A DNA stretch of 64,000 bases from Rhodococcus sp. (in: high G+C Gram-positive bacteria) (GCF_023264675.1 NZ_JAHFVG010000025.1:21063-85062); one strand, 5' to 3'. Shown: positions 32,785-41,867, numbered from the stretch's first letter. Numbers and translations are program-made. Notes: generated from the letters alone by a model not told the origin.

Positions 32785-32832
32785 TGCTATCCCTATGCTA
32801 TCCCTGGAGGATTTCAGAGGCTTTGCTATCCG
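32785..32832 (+). repeat. Candidate integrase arm-type sites, right end
   Basis: TGCTATCCC is at 32785-32793 and 32796-32804 (11-bp spacing), with a third TGCTATCCG at 32824-32832. All are in the same orientation as the left-end pair at 25489-25508. They sit between the integrase stop and attR. Confidence 0.65.
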
Positions 32833-32873
32833 GCTCGATGGCCGAACTACCCGCTCTGAACTGGTCTTTTTCT

Positions 32874-32950
32874 TGGTGGGGCGGGCGGGGCTCGAACCCG
32901 CGACCAATGGATTATGAGTCCACGGCTCTAACCGACTGAGCTACCGCCCC
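32874..32950 (-). tRNA. tRNA with CAU anticodon (Met elongator or Ile2)
   Basis: A complete cloverleaf: acceptor GGGGCGG/CCGCCCC, D arm, anticodon loop CTCATAA, T arm GCGGG-TTCGAGC-CCCGC, discriminator A and an encoded CCA. The CAU anticodon fits elongator Met or the lysidine-modified Ile2; the TTGGTCGC variable region is closer to Ile2 as I remember it, so identity is left open. Its 3' 45 bases are the attachment site of the integrated element, which restores the gene. Confidence 0.9.
32875..32919. repeat. attR inside the tRNA gene
   Basis: Forty-five bases identical to 25317-25361, covering anticodon loop, variable loop, T arm and acceptor 3' strand. Together with attL it defines the element boundaries. 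Confidence 0.9.
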
Positions 32951-33016
32951 ATCTCGCACTGCGCGAGCCGTCAGAATGCTACATAGCCGGTTGTCGGCGA
33001 TGGCTCGGAGGGTCGG

Positions 33017-35152
33017 TCACACTGCCGCAATCGAGACCGGAACCCCGTTGAGGACTGCGTTTGCCGTCACGGCGTCGACACGCTGAGGATCGGTGACATC
33101 GTTTGCGCTCGGCCCGGCAACCGTGCGGGCTTCGGACAGTTCGACGCCGGGACGCTGGTGCCCGAATCCATGGGGCATGCTCACCACTCCCGGCATCATG
33201 CGGTCCGTTGCCTGCACCTCGATTCTGACCGATCCGGCAGCCGAGGTGACCGACACGATGGACCCGTCCTCGATCCCGCGATCGAAGAGATCGTCGGGAT
33301 GCGCCAGCAGCTGGTGTCGAGGCTTCCCCTTCGTCAGGCGAGGCGCGTTGTGCATCCACGAATTGTTGCTGCGAAGGTGGCGCCGACCGATCATCAGCAG
33401 CTCACCGTCCGAGGGGACCGGTGCGGTGGACATCAGATCGTGCAGCGCGGGGAGCTCGCCGACGATGATGGGTTGGACGAGCTGAATTCTTTTGTCGCGT
33501 GTGTGCAGTTTGTTCGGAAGGCCAGGCTTCAGCGGACCGAGGTCGACGCCGTGCGGCGACTTCCGTAGCGCCGCGACGGACAGGCCGCGCCTCTGGCTGC
33601 GCAACAGCAGATCGATCGTTCGCCGGGGAGAGAGGCGTAGACGTGCTTCGGTGACAAGGGACTTCGGAGTCACACGCGCGCGGACGCGGTCTGCCACGGA
33701 ATCGGAGAGCCGCGCGCGATACCGCAGCGCGAGATCGCGGAAGATCTCCCAATCGGCGCGTGCTCCAGGCTTTCTCTCCACGATCGCGGGCATGAACTTG
33801 GCGGTGTTGCGGACCGCAAAAGTCGAGAACACAAGATCGTAGTGATCGCGTTCGAGCGCCATCGTGGGCGGCAGGATCACGTCGGCGTGCCGTGAGGTCT
33901 CGTTGATGTAGAAATCGAAGGACACCATGAAGTCGAGGTCCGCAAACGCGCGGTCCAACTTCTCGCCACCCGGCATCGACAGCACCGGATTGCCGGAGAA
34001 CACTGCCATCGCCCGAATCTGCCCGTCGCCGGGAGTGGTCATCTCGTCGACAAGCGTCGAGCAGGGTAGTTCGCCCGCGAACTCCGGAAGGTCTCGCACG
34101 CGTGAGCGCCACTTGTCGAAGTGACCGCGGCCGACGATCTTCTTTTCGGCGAGGTCGATCGCCGGATCGGTCATCAACGCACCCCCGACGCGGTCGAGAT
34201 TGCCGGTCACGATGTTGAGAACCTGAATCGCCCACTGGCAGACGCTGCCGAACTGTTGGGTGGAAACACCCATGCGTCCGTACGCCACTGCAGCCTCGGC
34301 CGCAGCGAATTCGGTAGCAAGGTCGACGATGTCCCCGGCGGAAATACCGACGATCGGCGCCACAGCGTCCGCAGTGAAGTCCGAAACCAGGTCGGCGACG
34401 GCGTCTGCACCGTCGACGTAGGACGCGGTCCGTGCACGACCGGAACCGAGAACGACATTGATCAGTGCAAGGAGCAGCAGCGCATCGGTACCAGGGCGAA
34501 CGAAGTGATGAACATCGGCCACGTCGGCTGTTTCGGTTCGGCGCGGATCGACGACGACCAATTTCCCACCGCGAGCCTTCAGATCTCGAACTCGGTGCGC
34601 AAAATCGGGAACCGTCATCATCGAACCGTTGGATGCCATCGGATTTCCACCGAGTACCAGAAAGAAATCGGTGTGGTCGATGTCCGGTATCGGCAGCGCC
34701 AGTTGATGACCGTAGAGAAGATAATCGACCAGCTGATGAGGCAATTGGTCCAACGAGGTCGCCGAATACCGGTTGCGAGTACGAAGCATCGAGGTGAACG
34801 GAACTCCGTGCGTCATGGCGCCGAGGCTGTGAACGTTCGGGTTGCCCTGGTACACCCCGACTGCGTTCGATCCGTACTTCTTGCGCGTCGAGATCAATCC
34901 CTCGACCACGAGGTCGTAGGCCTCGTCCCACTCGATTGCTTCCCACCCGGACTCGGTGCGTCTGACCGGAGTGCTCAGCCGATCCGGATCGAGGTGAATG
35001 TCGGTGAGCGAGAGCGCCTTGGGGCAGATGTGTCCGCGGGAGAGCGGATCGTTCTTGTCCCCGCGAATCGATGTCACCGCATTGTTCTCCACGGTGAATT
35101 CGAGGCCGCAGATTGCCTCACACAGGTTGCACGAGCCGTGGCGCACCGTCAT
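33017..35152 (-). CDS. Molybdopterin oxidoreductase (FdhA-like), orphan
   Basis: A 711-aa single-subunit Mo/W-bis-MGD protein. Cys8, Cys11, Cys15 and Cys43 (SCNLCEAICG, GHICPKA) ligate a [4Fe-4S] cluster. GNPNVHSLGAMTHG, then LVLGGNPMASNGSM and VVVDPRRTETA are MGD-binding segments, and the C-terminal molydop-binding domain holds MIGRRHLRSNNSWMHN and MPHGFGHQRPG. It is cytoplasmic (no Tat signal). AGGAGAAC precedes the ATG. No partner subunit or formate-dehydrogenase accessory gene is nearby. This type is usually called formate-dehydrogenase-like, but the substrate is not established. Confidence 0.85.
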   Translation of the reverse strand: MTVRHGSCNLCEAICGLEFTVENNAVTSIRGDKNDPLSRGHICPKALSLTDIHLDPDRLSTPVRRTESGWEAIEWDEAYDLVVEGLISTRKKYGSNAVGVYQGNPNVHSLGAMTHGVPFTSMLRTRNRYSATSLDQLPHQLVDYLLYGHQLALPIPDIDHTDFFLVLGGNPMASNGSMMTVPDFAHRVRDLKARGGKLVVVDPRRTETADVADVHHFVRPGTDALLLLALINVVLGSGRARTASYVDGADAVADLVSDFTADAVAPIVGISAGDIVDLATEFAAAEAAVAYGRMGVSTQQFGSVCQWAIQVLNIVTGNLDRVGGALMTDPAIDLAEKKIVGRGHFDKWRSRVRDLPEFAGELPCSTLVDEMTTPGDGQIRAMAVFSGNPVLSMPGGEKLDRAFADLDFMVSFDFYINETSRHADVILPPTMALERDHYDLVFSTFAVRNTAKFMPAIVERKPGARADWEIFRDLALRYRARLSDSVADRVRARVTPKSLVTEARLRLSPRRTIDLLLRSQRRGLSVAALRKSPHGVDLGPLKPGLPNKLHTRDKRIQLVQPIIVGELPALHDLMSTAPVPSDGELLMIGRRHLRSNNSWMHNAPRLTKGKPRHQLLAHPDDLFDRGIEDGSIVSVTSAAGSVRIEVQATDRMMPGVVSMPHGFGHQRPGVELSEARTVAGPSANDVTDPQRVDAVTANAVLNGVPVSIAAV

Positions 35153-35349
35153 GGAACTGTTCTCCTCGTCGTGGAGTCCTGAGCCTATCGCGGCGCCCGG
35201 GTGGCGCAGGAAAACCCGAAAAACCACTGGTAACGGGCTGTTCCCCGGTATCGGATTCGATGCGACACGCAGTACCGACCGGCGATAGTCTTGTGGTCGA
35301 TCGAATGCTTGTCGACCGTGTGTCTCACCGAATTCGTCTGGGGAAAAAA

Positions 35350-35703
35350 ATGAACCATCGATACAATGCTCTTCGTCTTACGGCAGGTATCGGCGCCGTC
35401 GCCGCCGGATCGCTTCTCTTCGCCGGTGTCGCGACCGCTGCGCCCGCCGACACCGTCATCAACACGCCGTGCTCGTTCTCGCAGGTCGTTGCGGCAACCT
35501 ACGCGATCTCCGAGGACGAGGGAGCCGCTCTGGCCGCGTCGCCGTTGTCGTCCAGTTTCGCGGCCTTCCTTGCCGCGCCGACGTGGCAGCGCCAGATGTT
35601 CCTCAATTCGCAGCCGGCGATCATCGACCGCGTGAACGCCTTCTTCGGTGGACCCGGATCAGGCTTTGCGCGAACTGTGTTCGCCACGTGCAGCGACTTC
35701 TGA
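35350..35703 (+). CDS. Secreted hemophore-related protein
   Basis: The 117-aa protein has a Sec signal ending near GVATAAPADT. The mature part is a small helical domain with two cysteines (NTPCSFSQVV near its start and FATCSDF at its end), the layout of the mycobacterial Rv0203-like hemophore-related proteins. Those bind haem outside the cell. Haem contacts cannot be pointed out here. It is monocistronic between a molybdoenzyme and an alcohol dehydrogenase. Confidence 0.75.
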   Translation: MNHRYNALRLTAGIGAVAAGSLLFAGVATAAPADTVINTPCSFSQVVAATYAISEDEGAALAASPLSSSFAAFLAAPTWQRQMFLNSQPAIIDRVNAFFGGPGSGFARTVFATCSDF

Positions 35704-35819
35704 GAATTCTGAACCAAACTACTAGAACGTGTTCCAATTTTGGGAATCTGTGACTATCGTCGGATTCACTGCGATCGGCTCGAACGGCGGGTCGAACTGT
35801 GTGGAAAAGGCGGGTCGCG

Positions 35820-36947
35820 ATGAAAACCAAGGGCGCGGTGCTGTGGGGTCTGAACGAGCCATGGTCGGTGGAGGAAATCGAAGTCGGTGACCCCGTCGCC
35901 GGTGAGGTGCAGATCCGCATGGAAGCGGCAGGAATGTGCCACTCCGACCATCACATCGTCACCGGTGCCACCCCCATGCCGTCCTATCCGGTCATGGGTG
36001 GTCACGAGGGCTCGGGTGTCGTGATCAAAGTCGGTCCCGAGGTGAAGACTCTGAAGGAAGGCGACCACGTCGTCCTCTCCTTCATTCCCTCGTGCGGTCA
36101 CTGTCCGGCGTGCGCGAACGGACACCAGAACCTGTGCGACCTCGGAATGGGTCTACTGAGTGGAATGGCCATCAGCGACGGTACTTTTCGCATTCAGGCC
36201 AGAGGTCAGGACGTCATACCGATGTGCCTGCTCGGTACGTTCTCGCCGTACATGACGGTGCACGAGACGTCGGCCATCAAGATCGACGACGACATCCCGT
36301 TCGATGTCGCCTCGCTCGTCGGATGCGGAGTGCCGACCGGATGGGGATCGGCCGTCAACGTCGCGAAGGTGACGCCGGGCGAGACCGTCGCGATCATCGG
36401 AGTCGGCGGAGTGGGGTTGAGCGCTCTGCAGGGGGCCGTGCAATCCGGTGCCACGAAGGTGATCGCCATCGATCCTGTTGCGTTCAAACGAGATCAGGCA
36501 CTCAAATTCGGTGCGACCCACGTATTCACCAGCGCGGCAGAAGCATTGATGCCGTTGATGGAGCTCACCGAAGGTCGGATGGCCGAGAAGACGATCATCA
36601 CGGTCGGCGAGATCAAAGGCGAGGACATCGAGGCCGCGTTGCTGCTGACGGCCAAAGCCGGTCGCTGCGTGGTGACCGGAATGGGCCGCATGGAAGACAT
36701 GGACGTCAAACTGAACCTGTTCCTGTTCACGATGCTCCAGAAGGATCTCCAGGGCGCTATCTTCGGCGGCGGAAACCCTCGCCACGACATACCGTTGCTT
36801 CTGTCGATGTACAAGAGCGGGCAACTCAACCTCGACGACATGATCACCAACACCTACACGCTCGACAACATCAATGCCGGCTATCAGGACATGCTCGACG
36901 GCAAGAACATCAGGGGCGTCGTCAAGTACACCGAGTCCGACAGGTGA
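35820..36947 (+). CDS. NDMA-dependent (mycothiol-type family) alcohol dehydrogenase
   Basis: A 375-aa zinc-dependent medium-chain dehydrogenase. AAGMCHSDHHIV carries the catalytic-zinc Cys, GHEGSG the conserved Gly/His/Glu, CGHCPACANGHQNLC the structural zinc site, and IIGVGGVGLSALQGA the NAD loop. The long PPSYPVMGG-type and MGLLSGMAISDGTFRIQARGQ insertions match the actinobacterial NDMA-dependent alcohol dehydrogenases, which hold NAD(H) tightly and need an external acceptor in vitro. The ATG at 35820 is used rather than upstream 35799. Confidence 0.88.
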   Translation: MKTKGAVLWGLNEPWSVEEIEVGDPVAGEVQIRMEAAGMCHSDHHIVTGATPMPSYPVMGGHEGSGVVIKVGPEVKTLKEGDHVVLSFIPSCGHCPACANGHQNLCDLGMGLLSGMAISDGTFRIQARGQDVIPMCLLGTFSPYMTVHETSAIKIDDDIPFDVASLVGCGVPTGWGSAVNVAKVTPGETVAIIGVGGVGLSALQGAVQSGATKVIAIDPVAFKRDQALKFGATHVFTSAAEALMPLMELTEGRMAEKTIITVGEIKGEDIEAALLLTAKAGRCVVTGMGRMEDMDVKLNLFLFTMLQKDLQGAIFGGGNPRHDIPLLLSMYKSGQLNLDDMITNTYTLDNINAGYQDMLDGKNIRGVVKYTESDR

Positions 36948-36969
36948 GGTAGCCCGACAGCTGAGGTAG
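36937..36969 (+). repeat. Two 16-bp copies, 17-bp period, across the dehydrogenase stop
   Basis: CCGACAGGTGAGGTAG at 36937-36952 is followed by CCGACAGCTGAGGTAG at 36954-36969. The first copy includes the TGA stop. The core GACAGGTGAG and the 17-bp period are shared with the array at 10394-10478. Confidence 0.75.
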
Positions 36970-36993
36970 TGAGTACCAACTAGGCTCGTCGTC

Positions 36994-37815
36994 GTGCACA
37001 GTCTCGATTTGATTGCAGGATGGCCCGTGGACAACGCGTCGGCGACGGTGGTGTCCGGACAGAAAGTCGTCGACTCATTCGGCGATCTCGATCGGACGTA
37101 CGAGTTGGCCTCGGTCACCAAACTGCTCGTCGCCTACGCCGCGTTGGTTGCAATCGAAGAGGAAGCAGTCGAACTCGACCAACCGGCGGGTCCGGAGGGT
37201 TCGACGGTGCGGCATCTGCTGGCACACACCTCGGGACTCGCATTTGCCGAGCAGAAGGTCCAGGCAGCACCGGGGACGCGACGCATCTACTCGAGCGCTG
37301 GATTCGAGGTGCTGGCCGACACCATCGCCGCTGAGACAGGCATCCCGTTCGCCGAGTACCTCCACGAGGCGGTATTCGCGCCCCTCGGTATGGCGTCGTC
37401 GGTTCTCGCGGGCCCCGCTGGACACGGCGCGAGATCGTCGGCGAACGATCTGACGGCCTTCGCGGCGGAACTGCTGAATCCTCGACTGCTCTCTCCGTCG
37501 ACGCTGCACGCCGCAAGCTCGGTGCAGTTCACCGGACTGTCGGGAGTGCTCCCCGGTTACGGATCCCAGAAGCCGAACGACTGGGGTCTGGGGTTCGAGT
37601 TGCGAGACGGCAAATCTCCGCATTGGACCGGGCTTCACAATTCGGCCGCCACCTACGGTCACTTCGGGCAATCCGGCACGTTCCTCTGGGTGGACCCGTC
37701 CGTGAACCTCGCCGCTGTGGTGCTGACGGACCTGGCGTTCGGCGAATGGGCCAAGCCGTTGTGGACCGAACTGTCCGACGAAATCGTGGCCAACAACCCT
37801 GTTGCGAACAACTGA
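36994..37815 (+). CDS. Beta-lactamase-fold serine hydrolase
   Basis: A 273-aa penicillin-binding-protein-like hydrolase. The nucleophile motif is S40-V-T-K43 in YELASVTKLLVAYA, the second motif is Y99-S-S instead of Y-x-N (RRIYSSAGFE), and the third region is GHFGQSGT in place of K-T-G. LAHTSGLAF and FAPLGMASSVL are typical class C-like segments. No signal peptide is seen, so it probably acts in the cytoplasm as an esterase or peptidase. GTG start. It lies 46 bp after the dehydrogenase. Confidence 0.85.
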   Translation: MHSLDLIAGWPVDNASATVVSGQKVVDSFGDLDRTYELASVTKLLVAYAALVAIEEEAVELDQPAGPEGSTVRHLLAHTSGLAFAEQKVQAAPGTRRIYSSAGFEVLADTIAAETGIPFAEYLHEAVFAPLGMASSVLAGPAGHGARSSANDLTAFAAELLNPRLLSPSTLHAASSVQFTGLSGVLPGYGSQKPNDWGLGFELRDGKSPHWTGLHNSAATYGHFGQSGTFLWVDPSVNLAAVVLTDLAFGEWAKPLWTELSDEIVANNPVANN

Positions 37816-37949
37816 TTACTTCCGTGCACTGGCGCAACAGGGGTAACTCGGGGCACACTAGTACACACACGTAAACGAAGGCAGCATTCCAGAGCCGTGT
37901 CGAGGTCGTTGGGGAAGACGTCCCTCGTCGAAGCTGGAGGTGTTTTCGA

Positions 37950-38462
37950 ATGCGCGCATCGAATCAATTCGCGGATGCGACGTCGGGTGTCGTGTACATC
38001 CACTCGTCGCCTGCTGCGTTGTGCCCACATGTGGAATGGGCGCTGTCCGACGTGCTCGACTGCCGTGCGAACCTGAAGTGGTCCGCGCAGCCGTCGTCGG
38101 ACGGGCAGCTCCGTGCCACGAGTAACTGGGTTGGTCCCGTCGGAACCGGTGCGACCCTCGCCGGAGTTCTGCGTTCCTGGCAGATGCTCCGATTCGAGGT
38201 GACCGAGGATGCAAGCGACGGCGTGGACGGCGAGAGGTTCGCACACGTGCCAGGTCTCGGACTGTGGCGTGGCTCCACCAGCGCCAACGGAGACGTGATT
38301 CTGAGCGAGATGCGGCTGAAGTCGATGATCGACGGCAACTCCGGGAACCTGGCTGCGGAGATCGAGCACGCACTCGGTAGTAGCTGGGACGACGCGCTCG
38401 AGACGTATCGCACCGGTGGAGCCGGAGCAGAAGTGACCTGGTTGCACCGCAACGTGGGCTGA
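37950..38462 (+). CDS. DUF3145 protein
   Basis: A 170-aa actinobacterium-specific protein matching the DUF3145 pattern: MRASNQFADATSGVVYIHSS, then PHVEWALSDVLDCRANLKW, GTGATLAGVLRSWQMLRFEVTED and the C-terminal EIEHALGSSWDDALETYR. No signal, membrane segment or catalytic motif is visible. The family function is unknown. It sits alone between a hydrolase and a cold-shock-domain gene. Confidence 0.85.
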   Translation: MRASNQFADATSGVVYIHSSPAALCPHVEWALSDVLDCRANLKWSAQPSSDGQLRATSNWVGPVGTGATLAGVLRSWQMLRFEVTEDASDGVDGERFAHVPGLGLWRGSTSANGDVILSEMRLKSMIDGNSGNLAAEIEHALGSSWDDALETYRTGGAGAEVTWLHRNVG

Positions 38463-38578
38463 GTGACGCGCACGAGTCATGGCGCTGGTCTCGACCAACG
38501 TGCGTCACCGCTCCGGTACCGTTGCTTACCGTGCCAGGTCAGGCATGTGGGCAAGTAGGTCTCGAACGAGGTGGTGTC

Positions 38579-39007
38579 ATGTTGTCGACCGGTAGGGTCA
38601 TTCGCTTCGACGAATTCAAGGGGTATGGATTCGTTGCGCCGGACGAGGGCGGCGAAGACGTGTTCATCCACGTCAACGATCTCGACTTCGACAAGCGTCT
38701 TCTCGCGCCTGGTGTTCGAGTCGAATACGTAGCCGAGCACGGCGATCGCGGACTCAAAGCAGGCCAGGTCCAGATCATCGATTCACCCAAGCCCGTGACA
38801 CGTGCAGCGGTACCGGCCGTCGTTCCCGACGCGGAGACGACAGAGTACGACGACGTCGTGTGCGACGTCCTTTCGCTCCGAGAGTTCTCCGCCGAACTCA
38901 CCGAAGGACTGCTCCATGCCAACCGCGGGCTGACGGCCGAGCAATTGCTCGACGTGCGCCAGGTTGTTGTCCGTATCGCCCAGTCCCACAAATGGCTGGA
39001 GGGCTAG
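38579..39007 (+). CDS. Cold-shock-domain protein with C-terminal extension
   Basis: The 142-aa protein has a cold shock domain in residues 1-67: RVIRFDEFKGYGFVAPDEGGEDVF contains the RNP1-like K-G-Y-G-F, and VFIHVNDL the RNP2. A linker and a 55-residue helical extension (LREFSAELTEGLLHANRGLT and LLDVRQVVVRIAQSHKWLEG) follow, which normal CspA proteins lack. It should bind single-stranded nucleic acid. GAGGTGG upstream supports the ATG at 38579. It converges with accD6. Confidence 0.88.
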   Translation: MLSTGRVIRFDEFKGYGFVAPDEGGEDVFIHVNDLDFDKRLLAPGVRVEYVAEHGDRGLKAGQVQIIDSPKPVTRAAVPAVVPDAETTEYDDVVCDVLSLREFSAELTEGLLHANRGLTAEQLLDVRQVVVRIAQSHKWLEG

Positions 39008-39062
39008 AAGCCTCGTCCTCGAACGAGGTACGCGTTCGTGCAGCGACTTCGGAGCTACGAGG

Positions 39063-40496
39063 TCACAACGGGATGTTCTTGTGGTTGCCCCGCAATGCCG
39101 GTGCCGCTGCCAACGCCTTGGCGATGATCGATCTGGTCTGTGCCGGTTCGATGACCTCGTCGACGACTCCGATTGCCACCGCGCGCTCAACTCCACCTGC
39201 GATGGTTTCGTGCTCGATCGTGAGGCGATCGTGCAGCGCTTCGCGCTCGTCCTCGGGGGCTGCGGCAAGCGCCTTCTTGTGCAGAATTCCGACGGCTGCC
39301 TTGGCGCCCATGACGGCGACCTCGGAACCGGGCCAGGCGTAGACGGCCGTCGCGCCGAGAGCCCGCGCGTTCATGGCGATATACGCGCCGCCATAGATCT
39401 TCCGAGTCACCAGAGTGACACGGGGAACCTTGGCTTCGGCAAAAGCGTGAAGCAACTTGGCTCCACGACGTACGACGCCTTCCCACTCCATGCTGACGCC
39501 CGGAAGATAACCGGGAACGTCCACCACGACCACCAGAGGAATTCCGAAGGCATCGCAGAGTCGCACGAAGCGGGCGGCCTTCTCGGCGCTCTCGGAGTTC
39601 AAGCATCCGCCCAGTCGGATCGGGTTGTTCGCGATGACACCGACGGTCCTGCCACTGAGGCGGCCCATGCCGATGACGATGCTGCGTGCCCATCCGCCCT
39701 GGAACTCCTCGAACGTCGACTCGCCTTCGACGTTGTCCAGCAACTCGTCGATGATCGGGTGGACGTCGTAGGCGCGGCGGTTGGACTCCGGCAGCAGTGC
39801 GCGTAGATCGGTGTCTCCGTGTTCGGCGGCCGCGATGTCGAACGTGCCCTGTTCGCTGAACATCGACACCAGTCGACGAGCGCGGGTGAGAGCATCGAGT
39901 TCGTCGTCGGCGACGATGTGGCAGACGCCCGACTTCTTGTGGTGGGTGTCGGGACCACCGAGCGAGGCCATGTCGACCTGCTCGCCGGTGACGCTGCGAA
40001 CCACGTCGGGTCCGGTGACGAAAACGCGTCCTTCCGGAGCCATGATGACCACGTCGGTCAGTGCCGGGCCGTAGGCTGCGCCGCCCGCGGCGAAGCCGAG
40101 GACGACCGAAATCTGGGGGACGAGGCCGGAAGCGCGAACCATCGCCTCGAACACGAGGCCGACGGCGTGCAGCGCTTCGACACCCTCGGCCAGGCGGGCG
40201 CCACCGGAATGCCAGATTCCGACGAGTGGTGCGCCGCGGTCGATTGCGATGTCGATGGCGGAGACGATGTGCTTGCATCCGTCGACGCCCATTGCGCCAC
40301 CCATGACGGTTGCGTCGGAGCAGTAGGCGACGGTGTGCACTCCGTCGATGTCGCCGTAGGCAGCGAGGAGACCGGACTTGTCCCGGTCGTGTAGCGGAAC
40401 CATCGTTCCGGCGTCGAACAGCTTCTCGAGGCGAGCGACAGGATCACGTGGGTCCACCGAGCTACCCGTGCGTGTTGCGGGGGACAGAATGGTCAT
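39063..40496 (-). CDS. accD6: Acyl-CoA carboxylase carboxyltransferase subunit
   Basis: A 477-aa biotin-dependent carboxyltransferase beta subunit with two crotonase-like halves. GGAMGVDGCKHIVSAIDIAI and IWHSGGARLAEG form part of the first, and GYLPGVSMEWEGVVRRGAKLLHAFAEA and KIYGGAYIAMNARALGAT the second, with the paired oxyanion G-A/G-G loops. It makes malonyl-CoA for fatty and mycolic acid synthesis with an AccA subunit. As last gene after fabD-acpM-kasA it matches mycobacterial accD6. The ATG at 40496 follows AGAAGGAGAA-like sequence. Confidence 0.93.
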   Translation of the reverse strand: MTILSPATRTGSSVDPRDPVARLEKLFDAGTMVPLHDRDKSGLLAAYGDIDGVHTVAYCSDATVMGGAMGVDGCKHIVSAIDIAIDRGAPLVGIWHSGGARLAEGVEALHAVGLVFEAMVRASGLVPQISVVLGFAAGGAAYGPALTDVVIMAPEGRVFVTGPDVVRSVTGEQVDMASLGGPDTHHKKSGVCHIVADDELDALTRARRLVSMFSEQGTFDIAAAEHGDTDLRALLPESNRRAYDVHPIIDELLDNVEGESTFEEFQGGWARSIVIGMGRLSGRTVGVIANNPIRLGGCLNSESAEKAARFVRLCDAFGIPLVVVVDVPGYLPGVSMEWEGVVRRGAKLLHAFAEAKVPRVTLVTRKIYGGAYIAMNARALGATAVYAWPGSEVAVMGAKAAVGILHKKALAAAPEDEREALHDRLTIEHETIAGGVERAVAIGVVDEVIEPAQTRSIIAKALAAAPALRGNHKNIPL

Positions 40497-40604
40497 CGCG
40501 TTCTCCTTCTGCGTGCCCCGTGAGGGGGCGATCCCCAGGTGAGGGCGTAGTGCCCCCACCTGGGTTCGATATTTTCGAGTCAGAACGTCACCGTGAGGCG
40601 ACGA

Positions 40605-41867
40605 TCAGGCCCGACCGAAGGCGAGCGCGACGTTGTGCCCACCGAATCCGAACGAGTTGTTGATCGCGTAATCGATCTGGCCGGTTCGGGCTTCGCCCTT
40701 GACGACATCGAGATCGATTGCGGGATCCTGGTTCTCCAAATTCAGCGTGGGAGGGATGATTCCCTCTCGCACTGCAAGCACCGTCAGCACCGATTCGAGA
40801 GCGCCGACAGCGCCGATCGAGTGGCCGAGTGCGGACTTAGGTGCGTAGACCGCAGCATGGTTGCCCACGGCCTTGTTGATCGCGAGCGCTTCGGCTGTAT
40901 CGCCGATAGGCGTTGCCGTAGCGTGCGCGTTCACGTGCGAGATGTCGGACTTCTGCAAGCCCGCGATCTCGATTGCACGCTGCATTGCACGAGCTGCGCC
41001 CTTTCCTTCGGGGTCGGGTGCCACGAGGTGGAATCCGTCCGAAGTGATGCCTGCGCCGAGGAGACGCGCATGGATCGTGGCCCCGCGAGCCTTGGCGTGC
41101 TCTTCGGTCTCGATGACCATGAGCGCGCCGGCCTCGCCGAACACGAATCCGTCGCGGTCCTTGTCGAACGGCCGCGACGCACCCTTGGGATTGTCGTTGT
41201 TGGTGCTCATCGCCCGCATCATGGAGAAGCTGGCGATCGGCACTGCATCGATGTATCCCTCGACGCCACCGGTGACGACCATGTCGGCGTCGCCCATGAC
41301 GATCATCCGCCAGGCGTGTGCGATGGCTTCCGAACCCGAGGAACATGCGGACACGGGCGTGATGACGCCTGCCTGTGCCTTCAGTTCCAAGCCGACGACC
41401 GCTGCCGGGCCGTTCGGCATGACCATCTGAACTGCGAGAGGTGAAACTTTGCGGTAGCCGCCGGCCTTCATCTTGTCGTTGGCGTCGATGAGTGAATCGC
41501 CGCCGCCGAGTCCGGTTCCGATCGAGACCGCGAGGCGAAGTGGATCCACCTCGGGACTACCAGCGTTTTTCCAAACCTCGCGACCGAGCACCGTCGACAG
41601 CTGCTCGACGTAGCTCAACCTGCGAACCTCCACTCGGCTGAGCAGAGATGTCGGGCTCACCGCAAGGTGTCCGCCGATGCGAACGGGCAGATCGTACTCG
41701 GCGACGAAATCGTCTTCGAGCGTTGCGATTCCGCTCTCACCGTTCAGCAGACCCTTCCACGTTGCGTCGACGTCGCCCGCGATGGACGTGGTCGCAGCGA
41801 GGCTGGTGACGACGACACTCGGGAAGCGTCCGTTTGCTGTGGATGGGTTGGTCACGGTTCGACTCAC
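40605..41867 (-). CDS. kasA: Beta-ketoacyl-ACP synthase (FAS-II)
   Basis: A 420-aa condensing enzyme with Cys175 ([11 protein letters not shown]), His315 ([12 protein letters not shown]) and His349 (SALGHSIGA). It extends acyl-AcpM with malonyl-AcpM in the type II system that builds meromycolates. The GTG at 41867 overlaps the acpM stop; an in-frame GTG at 41855 ([11 protein letters not shown]) is the alternative. In mycobacteria a second synthase gene kasB follows; here accD6 comes directly, so one condensing enzyme serves this locus. Confidence 0.94.
   Translation of the reverse strand: MSRTVTNPSTANGRFPSVVVTSLAATTSIAGDVDATWKGLLNGESGIATLEDDFVAEYDLPVRIGGHLAVSPTSLLSRVEVRRLSYVEQLSTVLGREVWKNAGSPEVDPLRLAVSIGTGLGGGDSLIDANDKMKAGGYRKVSPLAVQMVMPNGPAAVVGLELKAQAGVITPVSACSSGSEAIAHAWRMIVMGDADMVVTGGVEGYIDAVPIASFSMMRAMSTNNDNPKGASRPFDKDRDGFVFGEAGALMVIETEEHAKARGATIHARLLGAGITSDGFHLVAPDPEGKGAARAMQRAIEIAGLQKSDISHVNAHATATPIGDTAEALAINKAVGNHAAVYAPKSALGHSIGAVGALESVLTVLAVREGIIPPTLNLENQDPAIDLDVVKGEARTGQIDYAINNSFGFGGHNVALAFGRA

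Larger units (their letters stand above)
25317..32919. mobile_element. 7.6-kb integrated satellite-like element in a tRNA gene
   Basis: The element lies between two 45-bp direct repeats, one inside the intact tRNA(CAU) gene. From right to left it has a tyrosine integrase, an excisionase-like HTH protein, a 222-aa unknown, a P4/D5-type primase-helicase, a 353-aa unknown and five small unknown proteins. All genes but the integrase are on the minus strand and many overlap by 1-4 bp. I find no capsid, portal, tail, large terminase, FtsK-type transfer or relaxase gene. That fits a phage satellite or a minimal integrative plasmid better than a full prophage or conjugative element. Confidence 0.85.

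Noticed and set aside
25317..32919. Complete prophage or conjugative element
   Set aside because: No terminase, portal, capsid, tail, lysis, relaxase or FtsK-like gene could be recognised.
34121..35182. A 353-codon plus-strand frame opposite the molybdopterin oxidoreductase
   Set aside because: Antisense shadow; the minus-strand frame has all cofactor motifs.
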